This document shows positions 27,501-35,166 of a stretch of DNA of 49,144 nucleotides, one piece after another. How positions within the stretch are numbered: position 1 is the first letter of the stretch; every line of letters begins with the position of its first letter. The notes beneath the pieces are model-generated. The model searched no databases and was not told the origin of the DNA. It saw only the letters and a program-made list of their open reading frames with translations. The stretch spans positions 1 through 49,144 of the IMG/VR virus record IMGVR_UViG_3300038696_000455; one strand, 5' to 3'. The DNA is from a virus. The position numbers and the translations under genes were made by a program.

Positions 27501-29013
27501 CGGCTTTGATGCCGTCGAGAGCGAGGGCATGATCCGATTCCTGATGCGCGGCCGGATCGCCAGCGCCACGATTGCACATGACGACCTGGTAGCTGCCCGC
27601 GCGGGCGACCTACTGGAGCTCACCCGCGCGCAGGAAACCGAACTGCCGCAGGCGCTCAAATGGCAGATCGCCCGCGCTGATGAGGACTATGACGCAGCCC
27701 AGGTTGAGGCGCGGCGGATCACCGTGGACACCACCCGCATCGCCTCGGAAAGCTTCCCGATGGCCGTGCCGCCAGAGGAGGCCGAACGCCGCTGCCGTCG
27801 CGCGCTGATGGAGGCTTGGGTGGGCCGCGAGAGTGCCGCCTTCCGCCTGCCGCCATCCCGGCTGGCACTGGATCCCTGCGACGTGATCCTGCTTGATCAC
27901 GATGGCCGCCTGACGGAACTGCGCCTCGTGTCCATCGCCGACTCGGACCTGCGCAGCGTGGACGCCGTGCGTCAGGACCGCGCGGTCTATGATCTGCCGC
28001 CCGGCGAACCCCGCCCGGCCACGCTGTCGACGCCGACGGTCTTTGGCACCCCCGATATTATCCTGCTGGACCTGCCGCAGCTGCGCGAGGATCAGCCTGC
28101 GCATCGCCCTCTGGTCGCCGCGCATGCCAAGCCATGGCCGGGCGAGATGGCAGTGTTCCGCAGTGCCGCGACGGATGGGTTTGCCCTGCTGACGATATTT
28201 GGCGGCCGTGCCCAGATCGGGACTTTGGTCTCGGATTTTTACGCAGGCCCGACCTCGCGCTTTGATCTCGGCAATGCGCTGGTGGTCGATCTCTATTCCG
28301 GCACGCTGGAAAGCGTCACGGATATCGCCATGTTCGGCGGGGCCAATGCGCTGGCTGTCGAAAGTGCACCCGGCAGGTGGGAGATCGTGCAGGCGGGCGT
28401 GGCAGAACTGATCGCGCCGGGGCGATACCAGCTCAAACGCCTGCTTCGGGGCCAGCGTGGAACCGAAGAGGCGATGGTCAGCATGGTGCCGATTGGCGCG
28501 CGGGTGGTGGTGCTGGACGACGCTTTGGCGTCATTGCCAATCGCCGAGGCCGATCTGGGTCTTCCATGGAATTGGCGCATCGGCCCGGCCTCTCGCTCGG
28601 TCAGCGATGAGACCTTTGTCGCCACCAGTTTCACCCCCGAAGGAGTGGGTCTGCGGCCGTTTTCGGTGGCCCATGTCGAACAGCCGTGGCGCAAGCCGCG
28701 CTCAACCGGCGAATTGGCACATCTGACGATCCGCTGGACGCGGCGATCCCGCGCCCTCGCAGCCGACAGCTGGGGCGCGGTGGAGGTGCCGCTGATTGAG
28801 GACAGTGAAGCCTATGAGGTCGAGATCCTCGATGGCGCTGCGGTCAAGCGGGTGCTGAGCGCGACCACGACCAGTGCGATCTACACCGCCGCCCATCAGA
28901 CTGCTGATTGGGGCGCACCCCTCGGCCCCGGCGACACGCTCGACATCCGCATCTACCAGCTCTCCGCCCTGATCGGGCGGGGTGCGGCCAAAACCATCAC
29001 GCTCCAACTCTGA
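24547..29013 (+). CDS. GTA-type TIM-barrel megatron / host-interaction tail protein
   Basis: The predicted protein has 1488 residues, close to GTA g15. The first ~50 residues are glycine/alanine-rich and hydrophobic (VLGAVGSAIGGSIGGSILG), as in known members, and may insert into the membrane. A TIM-barrel, glycosidase-like region follows (about 400-800: DAFLIGTEMPGLT, DVYFHLDPLWSD, FIGIDNYMPLSDW). The distal half matches phage tip attachment (gpJ-like) repeats with LKRLLRGQRGTE near the end. A longer frame upstream overlaps the peptidase gene out of frame. The ATG at 24547 is chosen because the hydrophobic start follows it directly. It is the baseplate protein that contacts the cell. Confidence 0.93.
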   Translation: MATLVLGAVGSAIGGSIGGSILGFSAAAIGGFVGSTIGSVVDNWIVSSLAPAQRIEGARLDSLRITSSTEGAVIPRLFGRMRIGGNVIWATDFREEVNTSSQGGGKGSGPKVTTTEYRYYASFAVAVCEGEITGIGRVWADGKPMDMSGVTWRWYPGDEAQAPDPFIFAKMGAANTPAYRGTAYVVFEELDLSAFGNRLPQISFEVFRPLADADTAEGLTQAVTMIPASGEFSYATVPVKKSSVAGGAIVAENLNAISDTTDIVVALDRLQSMAPAVESVSLVVAWFGDDLRAGNCKLRPGVEVAAKATTPSSWSVNGVARADAFMVSQDAEDRPVYGGTPADFAVVQAIQEMKARGLRVTLYPFILMDVPPGNTLPNPYFDNAADAGQPAFPWRGRITCSPAAGYAGSVDKTAAAATQVAALFGAATPASFSVSGDTVSWTGTAGDWSLRRMVLHYAHLCAAAGGVDAFLIGTEMPGLTTIRSGAATYPAVQAYRDLLVDVRAILGAGTKIGYAADWSEYFGHQPADNSGDVYFHLDPLWSDANIDFIGIDNYMPLSDWRDGFEHADSALTPAIYDRAYLQSNIAGGEGFDWFYASAADRTAQVRTPITDDTFGAPWVFRYKALRDWWDRPHYDRPGGVLVGLIPDGHRPNLWASGGFATLTPEPQTYLGGLFGDAVRVTDGTGHFLSMARSAGTAIVAAETCDVSLLYQAGSATTLRLTLDIRDADGLYWAYVFGAPGALAVLSSGGHAFGPVENIDHGDGVFEARFTFTPAKSDPVSKWGFGPGLNIPGRDVVLIAIRLTSRMRSGTAWGPQSKPIWFTELGCPAIDRGTNQPNVFFDPKSSESATPYFSRGWRDDAIQRAYLEATYLWWGTPANNPTSSVYGGRMVHVPECAAWTWDARPHPFFPALTDVWTDGPNWRLGHWLTGRLGAVSLAALVRHLCLRAGMPEAQIDVSGLWGAVEGYVISALEAPRASISTLARHFGFDAVESEGMIRFLMRGRIASATIAHDDLVAARAGDLLELTRAQETELPQALKWQIARADEDYDAAQVEARRITVDTTRIASESFPMAVPPEEAERRCRRALMEAWVGRESAAFRLPPSRLALDPCDVILLDHDGRLTELRLVSIADSDLRSVDAVRQDRAVYDLPPGEPRPATLSTPTVFGTPDIILLDLPQLREDQPAHRPLVAAHAKPWPGEMAVFRSAATDGFALLTIFGGRAQIGTLVSDFYAGPTSRFDLGNALVVDLYSGTLESVTDIAMFGGANALAVESAPGRWEIVQAGVAELIAPGRYQLKRLLRGQRGTEEAMVSMVPIGARVVVLDDALASLPIAEADLGLPWNWRIGPASRSVSDETFVATSFTPEGVGLRPFSVAHVEQPWRKPRSTGELAHLTIRWTRRSRALAADSWGAVEVPLIEDSEAYEVEILDGAAVKRVLSATTTSAIYTAAHQTADWGAPLGPGDTLDIRIYQLSALIGRGAAKTITLQL

Positions 29014-29022
29014 GGCACCGCT

Positions 29023-29766
29023 ATGTCCGACACCACGACCAACCTGCTGCTGCCCTACATCCTCGCAGCGCAGGCCCAGAAGCATGTCACCCACAACGAG
29101 GCGCTGCGCATCCTCGACGGGCTCGTCCAGCTTTCCGTCCTCGACCGCGATCTGACCGCGCCGCCCGGCAGTCCCGCTGATGGCGACCGCTACATCGTTG
29201 CCAGCGGAGCGACAGGCGACTGGGCGGGGTGGGACGGAGATGTGGCGCTGTTCACCGACGGCGCCTGGCTCCGCCTGCCGCCGCGCGCAGGCTGGCTCGT
29301 CTGGGTGCAGGATGAAGCCTGCGCAGTTGTCCGGATCAGCGCCGTCTGGACCCCGCTGGACCGGGCCATGGGGCTGCTGTCACAGGCCGCCAGCGTGGAT
29401 GTCGCCCGGGGCGCTTTGGGCAGCACCACCGGGATGGCCGTGCTGGAGCAGACCCACACAGGCCTCGCAGGGCCCACGGTGACCTCTGACATCGAGATCC
29501 CTGACCGGGCCATTGTGCTCGGTGTCTCGACGCGGACCGCGACCACGATCACGGGGGCAACCTCGTATGATTGCGGGATTGCAGGCGAGGCCAGCAAGTT
29601 TGGCGGCGCACTTGGCATCACTGCGGGCAGCACCAACATCGGCGTGATCGGCCCGCAGGCATTTTATGCCGGAACGCCCATTCTGCTCACCGCGCGGGGC
29701 GGCAGTTTTACAGGCGGCGCGGTGCGCATTGCCATCCATTATCTGACATTGGGAGCCCCGATATGA
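29023..29766 (+). CDS. DUF2793 tail fibre-like protein
   Basis: This 247-residue protein begins TTNLLLPYILAAQAQKHVTH, the DUF2793 signature. A beta-rich C-terminal domain follows (SDIEIPDRAIVLGVSTRTAT). In Rhodobacterales phages and GTA-like elements this protein follows the TIM-barrel tip protein and likely forms a fibre or adhesin. It overlaps the next start (ATGA). Confidence 0.88.
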   Translation: MSDTTTNLLLPYILAAQAQKHVTHNEALRILDGLVQLSVLDRDLTAPPGSPADGDRYIVASGATGDWAGWDGDVALFTDGAWLRLPPRAGWLVWVQDEACAVVRISAVWTPLDRAMGLLSQAASVDVARGALGSTTGMAVLEQTHTGLAGPTVTSDIEIPDRAIVLGVSTRTATTITGATSYDCGIAGEASKFGGALGITAGSTNIGVIGPQAFYAGTPILLTARGGSFTGGAVRIAIHYLTLGAPI

Positions 29767-30086
29767 GCACCCACATGAACGAGGACACCCCCGGCCTGCT
29801 GGCCGAGGTCGGTCAGGCGTTGCGCGATCACGGACTGACGGCCGCCATCACCGCTCTGATCGGCGGGACCATTGCCCTGCTTGCCGCCGTCACGCGCCGC
29901 GCCTTCACCAATGACGCGATGCTGGCACGGCTGGACCGAGAGCTGCTGGCCGAGCGCGACCGCGTCGATCGCCAGCGCGCCGAGGATCGCAAGGGCGACG
30001 CCGACCGGCTGGAGCGCATCGAGGCCGACATCCGCGCCATGCGGGATCTGATGTTCGAGGCGTACCAGCGCGGGCACACCGACTGA
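29763..30086 (+). CDS. Small membrane protein with coiled coil (possible holin-class)
   Basis: This 107-residue protein has one transmembrane segment (AAITALIGGTIALLAAVT) followed by a charged coiled coil (RELLAERDRVDRQRAEDRKG). Its place before the endolysin suggests a lysis role, but one membrane segment plus a long cytoplasmic helix is not diagnostic of a holin. Confidence 0.6.
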   Translation: MSTHMNEDTPGLLAEVGQALRDHGLTAAITALIGGTIALLAAVTRRAFTNDAMLARLDRELLAERDRVDRQRAEDRKGDADRLERIEADIRAMRDLMFEAYQRGHTD

Positions 30087-30125
30087 GCGAGACCCAATCA
30101 CGACCCTGCCGACCCACCCAACCCG

Positions 30126-30199
30126 CCACCAACCCGCACCCGACAGGCAATGCCCACCGGATTCGAAAGTCTGCGTGGCCTTGCCACGCGAGTTGGTGG
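30126..30199 (+). promoter_or_regulatory. Nested hairpin leader of the endolysin gene
   Basis: An outer pair, CCACCAAC (30126-30133) and GTTGGTGG (30192-30199), encloses an inner perfect hairpin GCGTGGC-CTT-GCCACGC (30173-30189). It is followed by a G-run, a T-run and the ribosome-binding site of the M15 peptidase. The 144-base gap is the only sizeable one in the tail-lysis operon. It may be an attenuator or translational control element. Confidence 0.45.
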
Positions 30200-30230
30200 G
30201 GGAAGATTTTTGCATTTCTGGAGACCCATC

Positions 30231-30905
30231 ATGCCAACCACGACCTATGCCCATTTCCGCGACGTGCCTGAAAGCGCGTGGCATTGGCCCAGCTTTTCCC
30301 CGGCGGAAATCGCCTGCCGCGGCACCGGCGCGATCAGGATCAACACCGAGGCCATGGACAAGCTGCAATCCCTGCGCAACCACCTCGGCAAGCCGCTGAT
30401 CGTGCGCTCCGGCTACCGCAGCCCCAGCCACAACCGCGCGGTGGGCGGGGCACCTGCGTCCAAGCACATGCTGGGCACGGCATTCGACATCGCCATGTCG
30501 AACCACGACCCGATTGCGTTTGCCGAAGCCGCCCGCGCCGTCGGCTTCCTCGGCTTCGGCACCTATCCCCGCTCGGGCTTCATGCATATCGACCTCGGCC
30601 CCGCGCGGTCTTGGGGCGAGCCGTTTCCCGCACGTCCCACGCCCTTCGCGCCCGAAACCCCACCCGCCCGCGAAGTGCTGGCCAACAGCCGCACCCTGAA
30701 GGGCAGCGGGGCCGCAGGCATCGCCACAGCCGGCGCCGCCGGTGTCGAGGTGGCGCAGGACGTCCTCGCCGAAACCCAATCCGCCATCCTGCCCCTGGTG
30801 CCCTACCTCGACACCCTGCGCTGGGTCTTCATCGCCCTGGCGCTGACCGGCATCGCCGTCGCCATCCACGCCCGCATCGACGACTGGAAGCGGGGCCAGC
30901 GATGA
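30231..30905 (+). CDS. M15 peptidase endolysin with C-terminal membrane anchor
   Basis: This 224-residue protein carries the peptidase M15A fold: SGYRSPSHNRAVGGA, then SKHMLGTAFDI with zinc ligands H79 and D86, and FMHIDLG with H119. It should cleave peptide cross-links in peptidoglycan during lysis. A C-terminal transmembrane helix (WVFIALALTGIAVAIHARI) follows a ~70-residue linker, so the enzyme is tethered. This is unusual for lambda-type phages and may reflect a signal-anchor-like release control. The ATG at 30231 has GGAG eight bases upstream. It overlaps the i-spanin gene. Confidence 0.9.
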   Translation: MPTTTYAHFRDVPESAWHWPSFSPAEIACRGTGAIRINTEAMDKLQSLRNHLGKPLIVRSGYRSPSHNRAVGGAPASKHMLGTAFDIAMSNHDPIAFAEAARAVGFLGFGTYPRSGFMHIDLGPARSWGEPFPARPTPFAPETPPAREVLANSRTLKGSGAAGIATAGAAGVEVAQDVLAETQSAILPLVPYLDTLRWVFIALALTGIAVAIHARIDDWKRGQR

Positions 30906-31156
30906 TGGGCTGGATCACCGCGAACCTCACCAGCGGCCTGGCGCGCAAAGCGCGGCACCTCCTGCTGGCCGCCTCCACCATCGCCCTGTTCCTGCTCAAC
31001 CTCCGCCGATCTGCGGAGCGCGCAGGACGCGCCGCCGAGTGGCTCGACCAACTGGAGATCAGCGATGCAATCCACCGCCAGATGCTGGACGCCGCCAGCC
31101 GCCGCCCTCGCAGCCGCGACGATCTTGTTGACCGCCTGCGCGGGGGCGAGTTCTGA
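30902..31156 (+). CDS. Inner-membrane spanin (Rz-like)
   Basis: This 84-residue protein has an N-terminal transmembrane segment (HLLLAASTIALFLLNL) followed by a charged helical periplasmic part, as in Rz. The gene contains the start of the Rz1-like gene in another frame. The start overlaps the endolysin stop. Identification rests on topology and the nested partner. Confidence 0.75.
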   Translation: MMGWITANLTSGLARKARHLLLAASTIALFLLNLRRSAERAGRAAEWLDQLEISDAIHRQMLDAASRRPRSRDDLVDRLRGGEF

Positions 31157-31319
31157 CACCCCGCACAGGGCCTGCCCACCTGTCGTTGGGTACAGCCAAG
31201 CCGAGCAGCTGCGCGTCACCGAGGAAGTCGCCGCGCTGCCCAAGGAAGCCGTGATTGCCGAATGGCTGGCGGATTATGCCGTGCTGCGCGCGCAAGCGCG
31301 CGCGTGCCAGACGCCATAA
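31065..31319 (+). CDS. Outer-membrane spanin lipoprotein (Rz1-like), overlapping Rz
   Basis: This 84-residue protein has a short signal peptide and a lipobox ILLTAC-AG (cysteine at residue 25). The first 92 bases are read in a different frame from the Rz-like gene, exactly the Rz/Rz1 overlap of lambda. Its own GGAG lies nine bases before the ATG. The mature part is short and partly helical. The two proteins should bridge and fuse the membranes at the last step of lysis. Confidence 0.82.
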   Translation: MQSTARCWTPPAAALAAATILLTACAGASSDTPHRACPPVVGYSQAEQLRVTEEVAALPKEAVIAEWLADYAVLRAQARACQTP

Positions 31320-31377
31320 ACCCCAACACCTCAAAATCGTCTTGGCCAGACGGCCCAGCGCGCACTAAGCTTTCCCC

Positions 31378-31757
31378 ATGAACCACGACGACGAAAAGCG
31401 CATTGCAGCAAAGCTGGCCAAGATCATGGCCATATTTTGCGTGCGCAACACGCAGATCGAAACGCTGCATGCCGGCCTGCCCCCATCACCCGGACCGGCG
31501 ACTATTCGGACGTCTTTGTTCTGGATGCCGATGGTCGCCGCATCCCATGGACCGAAGTCTCACACATCGATGACGATGAAATGCGCGCGCTGATGCGCGA
31601 CATCGCCAACCGCCTCTACACGTTTCACCTGCACGCGGACGATCCCAAGCTGCAGGCGCAGATCGAGCGATGGATGGGCGTCGCAGACAAGTGGGACGCG
31701 CCGGAGGTCGATCCCAGGATGATGCTCCACTCTGGTTCATGGCCCTCTACTGATTGA
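31378..31757 (+). pseudogene. Small unknown gene split by a -1 frameshift in a C run
   Basis: The first frame (MNHDDEKRIAAKLAKIMAIF through IETLHAGL) continues logically only after a -1 shift at CTGCCCCCATC (about 31475-31485), then reads ITRTGDYSDVFVLDADGRR and IPWTEVSHIDDDEMRALM to the stop at 31757. A sixth C in the run would restore one frame of about 126 residues. Either the gene is mutated, the run is a sequencing error, or the site is phase-variable. The family is not recognised. It lies just right of the prophage lysis genes. Confidence 0.6.
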
Positions 31758-31773
31758 ACGCCGTCAAAGATGG

Positions 31774-32274
31774 TCAGCGAATACGCCCAAGCTTGTCTTC
31801 CGCGCAGGCAAGAGCTTCTTCCGCAGATTCGTTGCCAAAGTTTGCAAGCAGAATGGCCAACGAGCAAAAATCAAAACGTGAAACAGCTTCGTTGGCTTTT
31901 GCCTCAATCAAATCCGCGGATACGCCTGTTTCGGAAAATACGATCTCAATCTGGTAAAGCAGGAAATGTCCGTATCCGTCGATCAGACTAAATCTGCCAG
32001 GTGCTACAATTTTGTTCGCACTAACGATGACTTTTTGTACTTCACCAATTCGTTCAACAATCATTTCGTTGTCAAGACGCACAGTCATCGTATAGGCAGC
32101 ATAATCCGGAGCAAAAAGGAACTCAGTACAATAGCCAAAGCGATTTTGCTCCGACGGAAAAACCAGAACCATACTCTTGTCTGACATAACGTCATGATCC
32201 CAGCCGCGCTTGTTGGCCAGCGCACTAGCAATGTTCATCGCAGCGACGTTCTCACTCTCCTTGCCCACTGTCAT
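31774..32274 (-). CDS. Hypothetical protein (YbjN-like guess)
   Basis: This 166-residue alpha/beta protein is of a type III chaperone-like or YbjN-like size, but I cannot confirm the family. Its start overlaps the stop of the DUF4236 gene by four bases, making it last in a tight minus-strand operon of four. It has no signal peptide or membrane segment. Base composition is clearly lower in GC than in the prophage. Confidence 0.65.
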   Translation of the reverse strand: MTVGKESENVAAMNIASALANKRGWDHDVMSDKSMVLVFPSEQNRFGYCTEFLFAPDYAAYTMTVRLDNEMIVERIGEVQKVIVSANKIVAPGRFSLIDGYGHFLLYQIEIVFSETGVSADLIEAKANEAVSRFDFCSLAILLANFGNESAEEALACAEDKLGRIR

Positions 32275-33290
32275 ATCTCCAAGATCTTTGACACATCTTC
32301 AAACTCGGGATCAGCGGCATAGATGCGTTCGAACTCGCTTCTTGCGCGTGCTCGCTGGCCACTCTGGTCATAGAGGATGGCACGGTCATAGCGGATTTGG
32401 TGCATCAGCGCCTCGGGGCGGTCCTTGCGGCGGCGGTTTGCCAGTGTGAACACATCAATCGCCGCGTCCGGCATGCCCAGTGCAGCCAGCGCGCGGCCGC
32501 GATAGAGCAGGATGGCAGTGTCGACCGGGGTCTGATTATCGACATGCGCAGTCGCGCGCACAACCCGGTCCATCAAGGGGCGGTCATCCGGAGTGTCGAG
32601 CGCCAGTTCGGCAAGGGACAACACCACTACCGGATCAGTCGGATCGATCTCCATCAGCCGCTCGATATGCACCATCGCATCTGCATGGCAGCCTTCGATC
32701 TGTGCGATTTCCACCAGCGCCAGCCGCGTGCCGCGCTCGCACGGGAGCACATGGGCGAATAAATCGCTGGTGATCGGCAGGTTGGCCTGCGCGGCGATGT
32801 CGTATTTCGCAAATAACATCCCAAGATCAGCAATCCGGTCCAGTGCATGCTGGAAATGGGCCTTGGCGCGGTCGAATTCCTCGCGCCGCAGACGCAGCAT
32901 TCCGGCCATCCAGGCGGCGTCAGGCAAATCGCGCGCGTCTTCCAGCGCGCTCAACGCAGTGTCCTGATCACCCTCATTCAGCGTCCGAACACCGTCAATG
33001 AAGCGCCGCTCCTCTGCCGGTGTCATCAATCGCTGGAAGAAGCCCAGCTTTAGCCGATCACGCTGTGGCACAGATGGCGCCGGGGCAGCGCCACCGCGCC
33101 CACTGCGCTTGCGGTCATGGACCGTGTAGAAGAGCCCGGTGCCCGGCAGACCGGCCGTCGCCCGATTGCCACGCGGGCTGATCGTATATTTTGCGCCGCG
33201 CGGGTCGAAAGACAGTGACGCGGTCGACTTCGACAGGTTCAGCGTCACACCGGGGGCGAGGCGAACGCGGCGCCAGAAACGGAAAGCCAT
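32271..33290 (-). CDS. DUF4236 domain protein with TPR-like repeats
   Basis: This 339-residue protein begins with a DUF4236 domain in the first ~65 residues (MAFRFWRRVRLAPGVTLNLS, then GNRATAGLPGTGLFYTV). A long helical region of TPR-like repeats follows (ALEDARDLPDAAWMAGMLRL; FDRAKAHFQHALDRIADLGM; VVVLSLAELALDTPDD). DUF4236 is a short beta domain of unknown function often fused to other modules. TPRs would mediate protein contacts. The start is set at ATG 33290, which overlaps the upstream stop (TAATG); an earlier ATG four codons upstream is possible. Confidence 0.82.
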   Translation of the reverse strand: MAFRFWRRVRLAPGVTLNLSKSTASLSFDPRGAKYTISPRGNRATAGLPGTGLFYTVHDRKRSGRGGAAPAPSVPQRDRLKLGFFQRLMTPAEERRFIDGVRTLNEGDQDTALSALEDARDLPDAAWMAGMLRLRREEFDRAKAHFQHALDRIADLGMLFAKYDIAAQANLPITSDLFAHVLPCERGTRLALVEIAQIEGCHADAMVHIERLMEIDPTDPVVVLSLAELALDTPDDRPLMDRVVRATAHVDNQTPVDTAILLYRGRALAALGMPDAAIDVFTLANRRRKDRPEALMHQIRYDRAILYDQSGQRARARSEFERIYAADPEFEDVSKILEI

Positions 33291-33520
33291 TATGCGCCCC
33301 ACCGCTTGCTGACATGGTGCTCTCGCTTTTCAAAGCACAACCTATCCCCGCGCAACCCTGCAACAAACACCTCATCCACATCGACCTGCCAGTGGCGTCC
33401 CAGATCCGTCAGATCCTCAGAACCATCGGGCAGGCGCAGCTTCATCATCTGCACCAGTTTGCCGACATGACGCTTCAGAAGTGGCAACCGGTGCTGAAAA
33501 TCAACAGCAGAAAGGCTCAT
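33290..33520 (-). CDS. Hypothetical protein
   Basis: This 76-residue protein overlaps both neighbours by one to four bases, so it is certainly part of the operon. It has no recognised motif; a helical N-terminus is followed by a short beta segment (WQVDVDEVFVAGLRGDRLCF). Confidence 0.6.
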   Translation of the reverse strand: MSLSAVDFQHRLPLLKRHVGKLVQMMKLRLPDGSEDLTDLGRHWQVDVDEVFVAGLRGDRLCFEKREHHVSKRWGA

Positions 33521-33777
33521 TTTGTCCAGCCTGCCATGGTTCGGAGCTGATCAATCGTGGCAATCGCGTCCTCAAGGGTTTTTTCGCAGCCGAATTTCTC
33601 TCGCGTCGTCATATTGGGGTTGTCTTTTATTGCTCCCAAGCCCGCCGCCAGCGAGTGTCGCAACTCTGCCCCCCCATCAGGGCCATGGAGCGTCACTTGC
33701 CCAATCAACATCTGCAGCATCATATTCTGCGCCACAAGTTGGCCGGATAGGACTTCGATGTCATCTTTGCGGTTCAC
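33517..33777 (-). CDS. Hypothetical helical protein
   Basis: This 86-residue helical protein is predicted from GTG at 33777; an ATG at 33801 would add eight residues. It is the first gene of the four-gene overlapping operon that runs to 31774. No family is recognised. The frame is supported mainly by the four-base overlap with the next gene. Confidence 0.55.
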   Translation of the reverse strand: MNRKDDIEVLSGQLVAQNMMLQMLIGQVTLHGPDGGAELRHSLAAGLGAIKDNPNMTTREKFGCEKTLEDAIATIDQLRTMAGWTK

Positions 33778-34007
33778 TGTCGCACCACTTCGCCATTGCA
33801 ATCGCCAGATATTGATCGAACTTGTCTATCGGCCTGCGCAGAACGATTTACCATGTGTATTCCACGGCACTTGGCCAGCTGTTCCACGACCATGTGGCCA
33901 CCCCCCATGACGTGATCTATTGCAGTCACCCCAAGTTTCACCAGATTAATGTTCGCTACTCGATTTGGAAAAAAATAGCGCTCAATCATCAAAATCGTCA
34001 TAACCAA

Positions 34008-35162
34008 TTAAGTATTTTCCCCATTGACCCCTAGCCCAAACGAACGTGAACGCACATCAGAATTCAATTTTTGAAGCGGCTCCCGAAACGTCCGCTCAAT
34101 TCGCACCATCGAATCAGTCATAAACTCGATCATACGAGGCCAGTCCTCACGTTCAAACATATCGGCGTCAGCCTCAGATTTGATCCGACATGCGCGCCGA
34201 TGATCTAATCTTTCCCAAACAAGCTGGCCCCCAAACGCTTCTTCAAGCGTAGCGCGCTGCTCATAAAGCTGATCAAAGACATACTTGTTTTCAGCCTGTT
34301 CACCTCGATCAATATAGATCTCGGCACGGCCATACTTTCCAGATGCCGCGAAATTGAACCCAGCTCCACGCATGCATGATCCAGCACCGATCCAGTTCGC
34401 AACGCCGGCAGATATATTGTCATAGAGGCGTGATTTTGTCTGCATCACACGAATTACCTCGCCCCAAAATTCTCGCCGTATTGTGTTTCGGGCAGCCTCA
34501 GCTGATGTGGTCTGGACCTCGTCCTGCGCCTTGTCTGCGAGGCCAATGACGAAATCTTGCGTATCCTTTACCGGGATAATTTGCTCCACGTTCAGGAAAA
34601 GATCCTCCGCCATGGACCAAGGCGTAACCTTGAAACATTGAACCTGAAGCTTGAAGTTCATCAACCACAGAACGGTAGAGGTGACTTCTTTCCGGAAATT
34701 TGCCGCGATCAGGATGATACGCTGCGTGACACCGCGATTGAGCGTAATTTCGGCGAGGTCAGCCACTTCCAAAAAATCTGCGATCAGTTCGCCGGCCGTT
34801 CCCGGCTGCCCGGTTTTGCTCAAATGCTCTTGGTAAATGGAGCAAATGTTTTCAGTCTTCAGACCCGCGCAGTAGGAGGCGTATTTTAAGGCCTGCCAAG
34901 TCACGTCCTTACCCGTATCATCAAGCTTGTTTTCGACGATAACCAATCGGCCCTTCTTGTCCAATGCCAAGAGGTCCAGACGTTCCTGCGTGTCTGAGAA
35001 ACCGGAAAACTCTTTCTGAATGACCAACAGGTCCTCGCCAAGACAAGACGGATACTTTGCGATCCACTCTTGCAGATGCTGGCGTTCCTTGAAACCAAGC
35101 TCCGTGAAGCTGCGCGATTTCAGGGGCTGAATTGAATTGCTGTCTCTATCGATACGAAACAT
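34008..35162 (-). CDS. DUF4268 protein with PD-(D/E)xK-like N-terminal nuclease domain
   Basis: This 384-residue protein starts MFRIDRDSNSIQPLKSRSFT and continues ELGFKERQHLQEWIAKYPS, the typical opening of DUF4268 proteins. The N-terminal half contains QERLDLLALDKKGRLVIVEN followed by K, i.e. D-x(n)-ExK, the active-site pattern of PD-(D/E)xK nucleases (RLDLLALD, IVENK). The C-terminal half is the DUF4268 domain. Such genes are often found next to defence loci. It follows brxL on the same strand; the ATG at 35162 lies just after the brxL stop with AGGGA seven bases upstream. An earlier ATG at 35189 overlaps brxL. Confidence 0.85.
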   Translation of the reverse strand: MFRIDRDSNSIQPLKSRSFTELGFKERQHLQEWIAKYPSCLGEDLLVIQKEFSGFSDTQERLDLLALDKKGRLVIVENKLDDTGKDVTWQALKYASYCAGLKTENICSIYQEHLSKTGQPGTAGELIADFLEVADLAEITLNRGVTQRIILIAANFRKEVTSTVLWLMNFKLQVQCFKVTPWSMAEDLFLNVEQIIPVKDTQDFVIGLADKAQDEVQTTSAEAARNTIRREFWGEVIRVMQTKSRLYDNISAGVANWIGAGSCMRGAGFNFAASGKYGRAEIYIDRGEQAENKYVFDQLYEQRATLEEAFGGQLVWERLDHRRACRIKSEADADMFEREDWPRMIEFMTDSMVRIERTFREPLQKLNSDVRSRSFGLGVNGENT

Positions 35163-35166
35163 AAAA

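Noticed and set aside
33774-34007. 77-codon minus-strand frame between DUF4268 and the four-gene operon
   Set aside because: No ribosome-binding site or family; probably the operon's upstream region.
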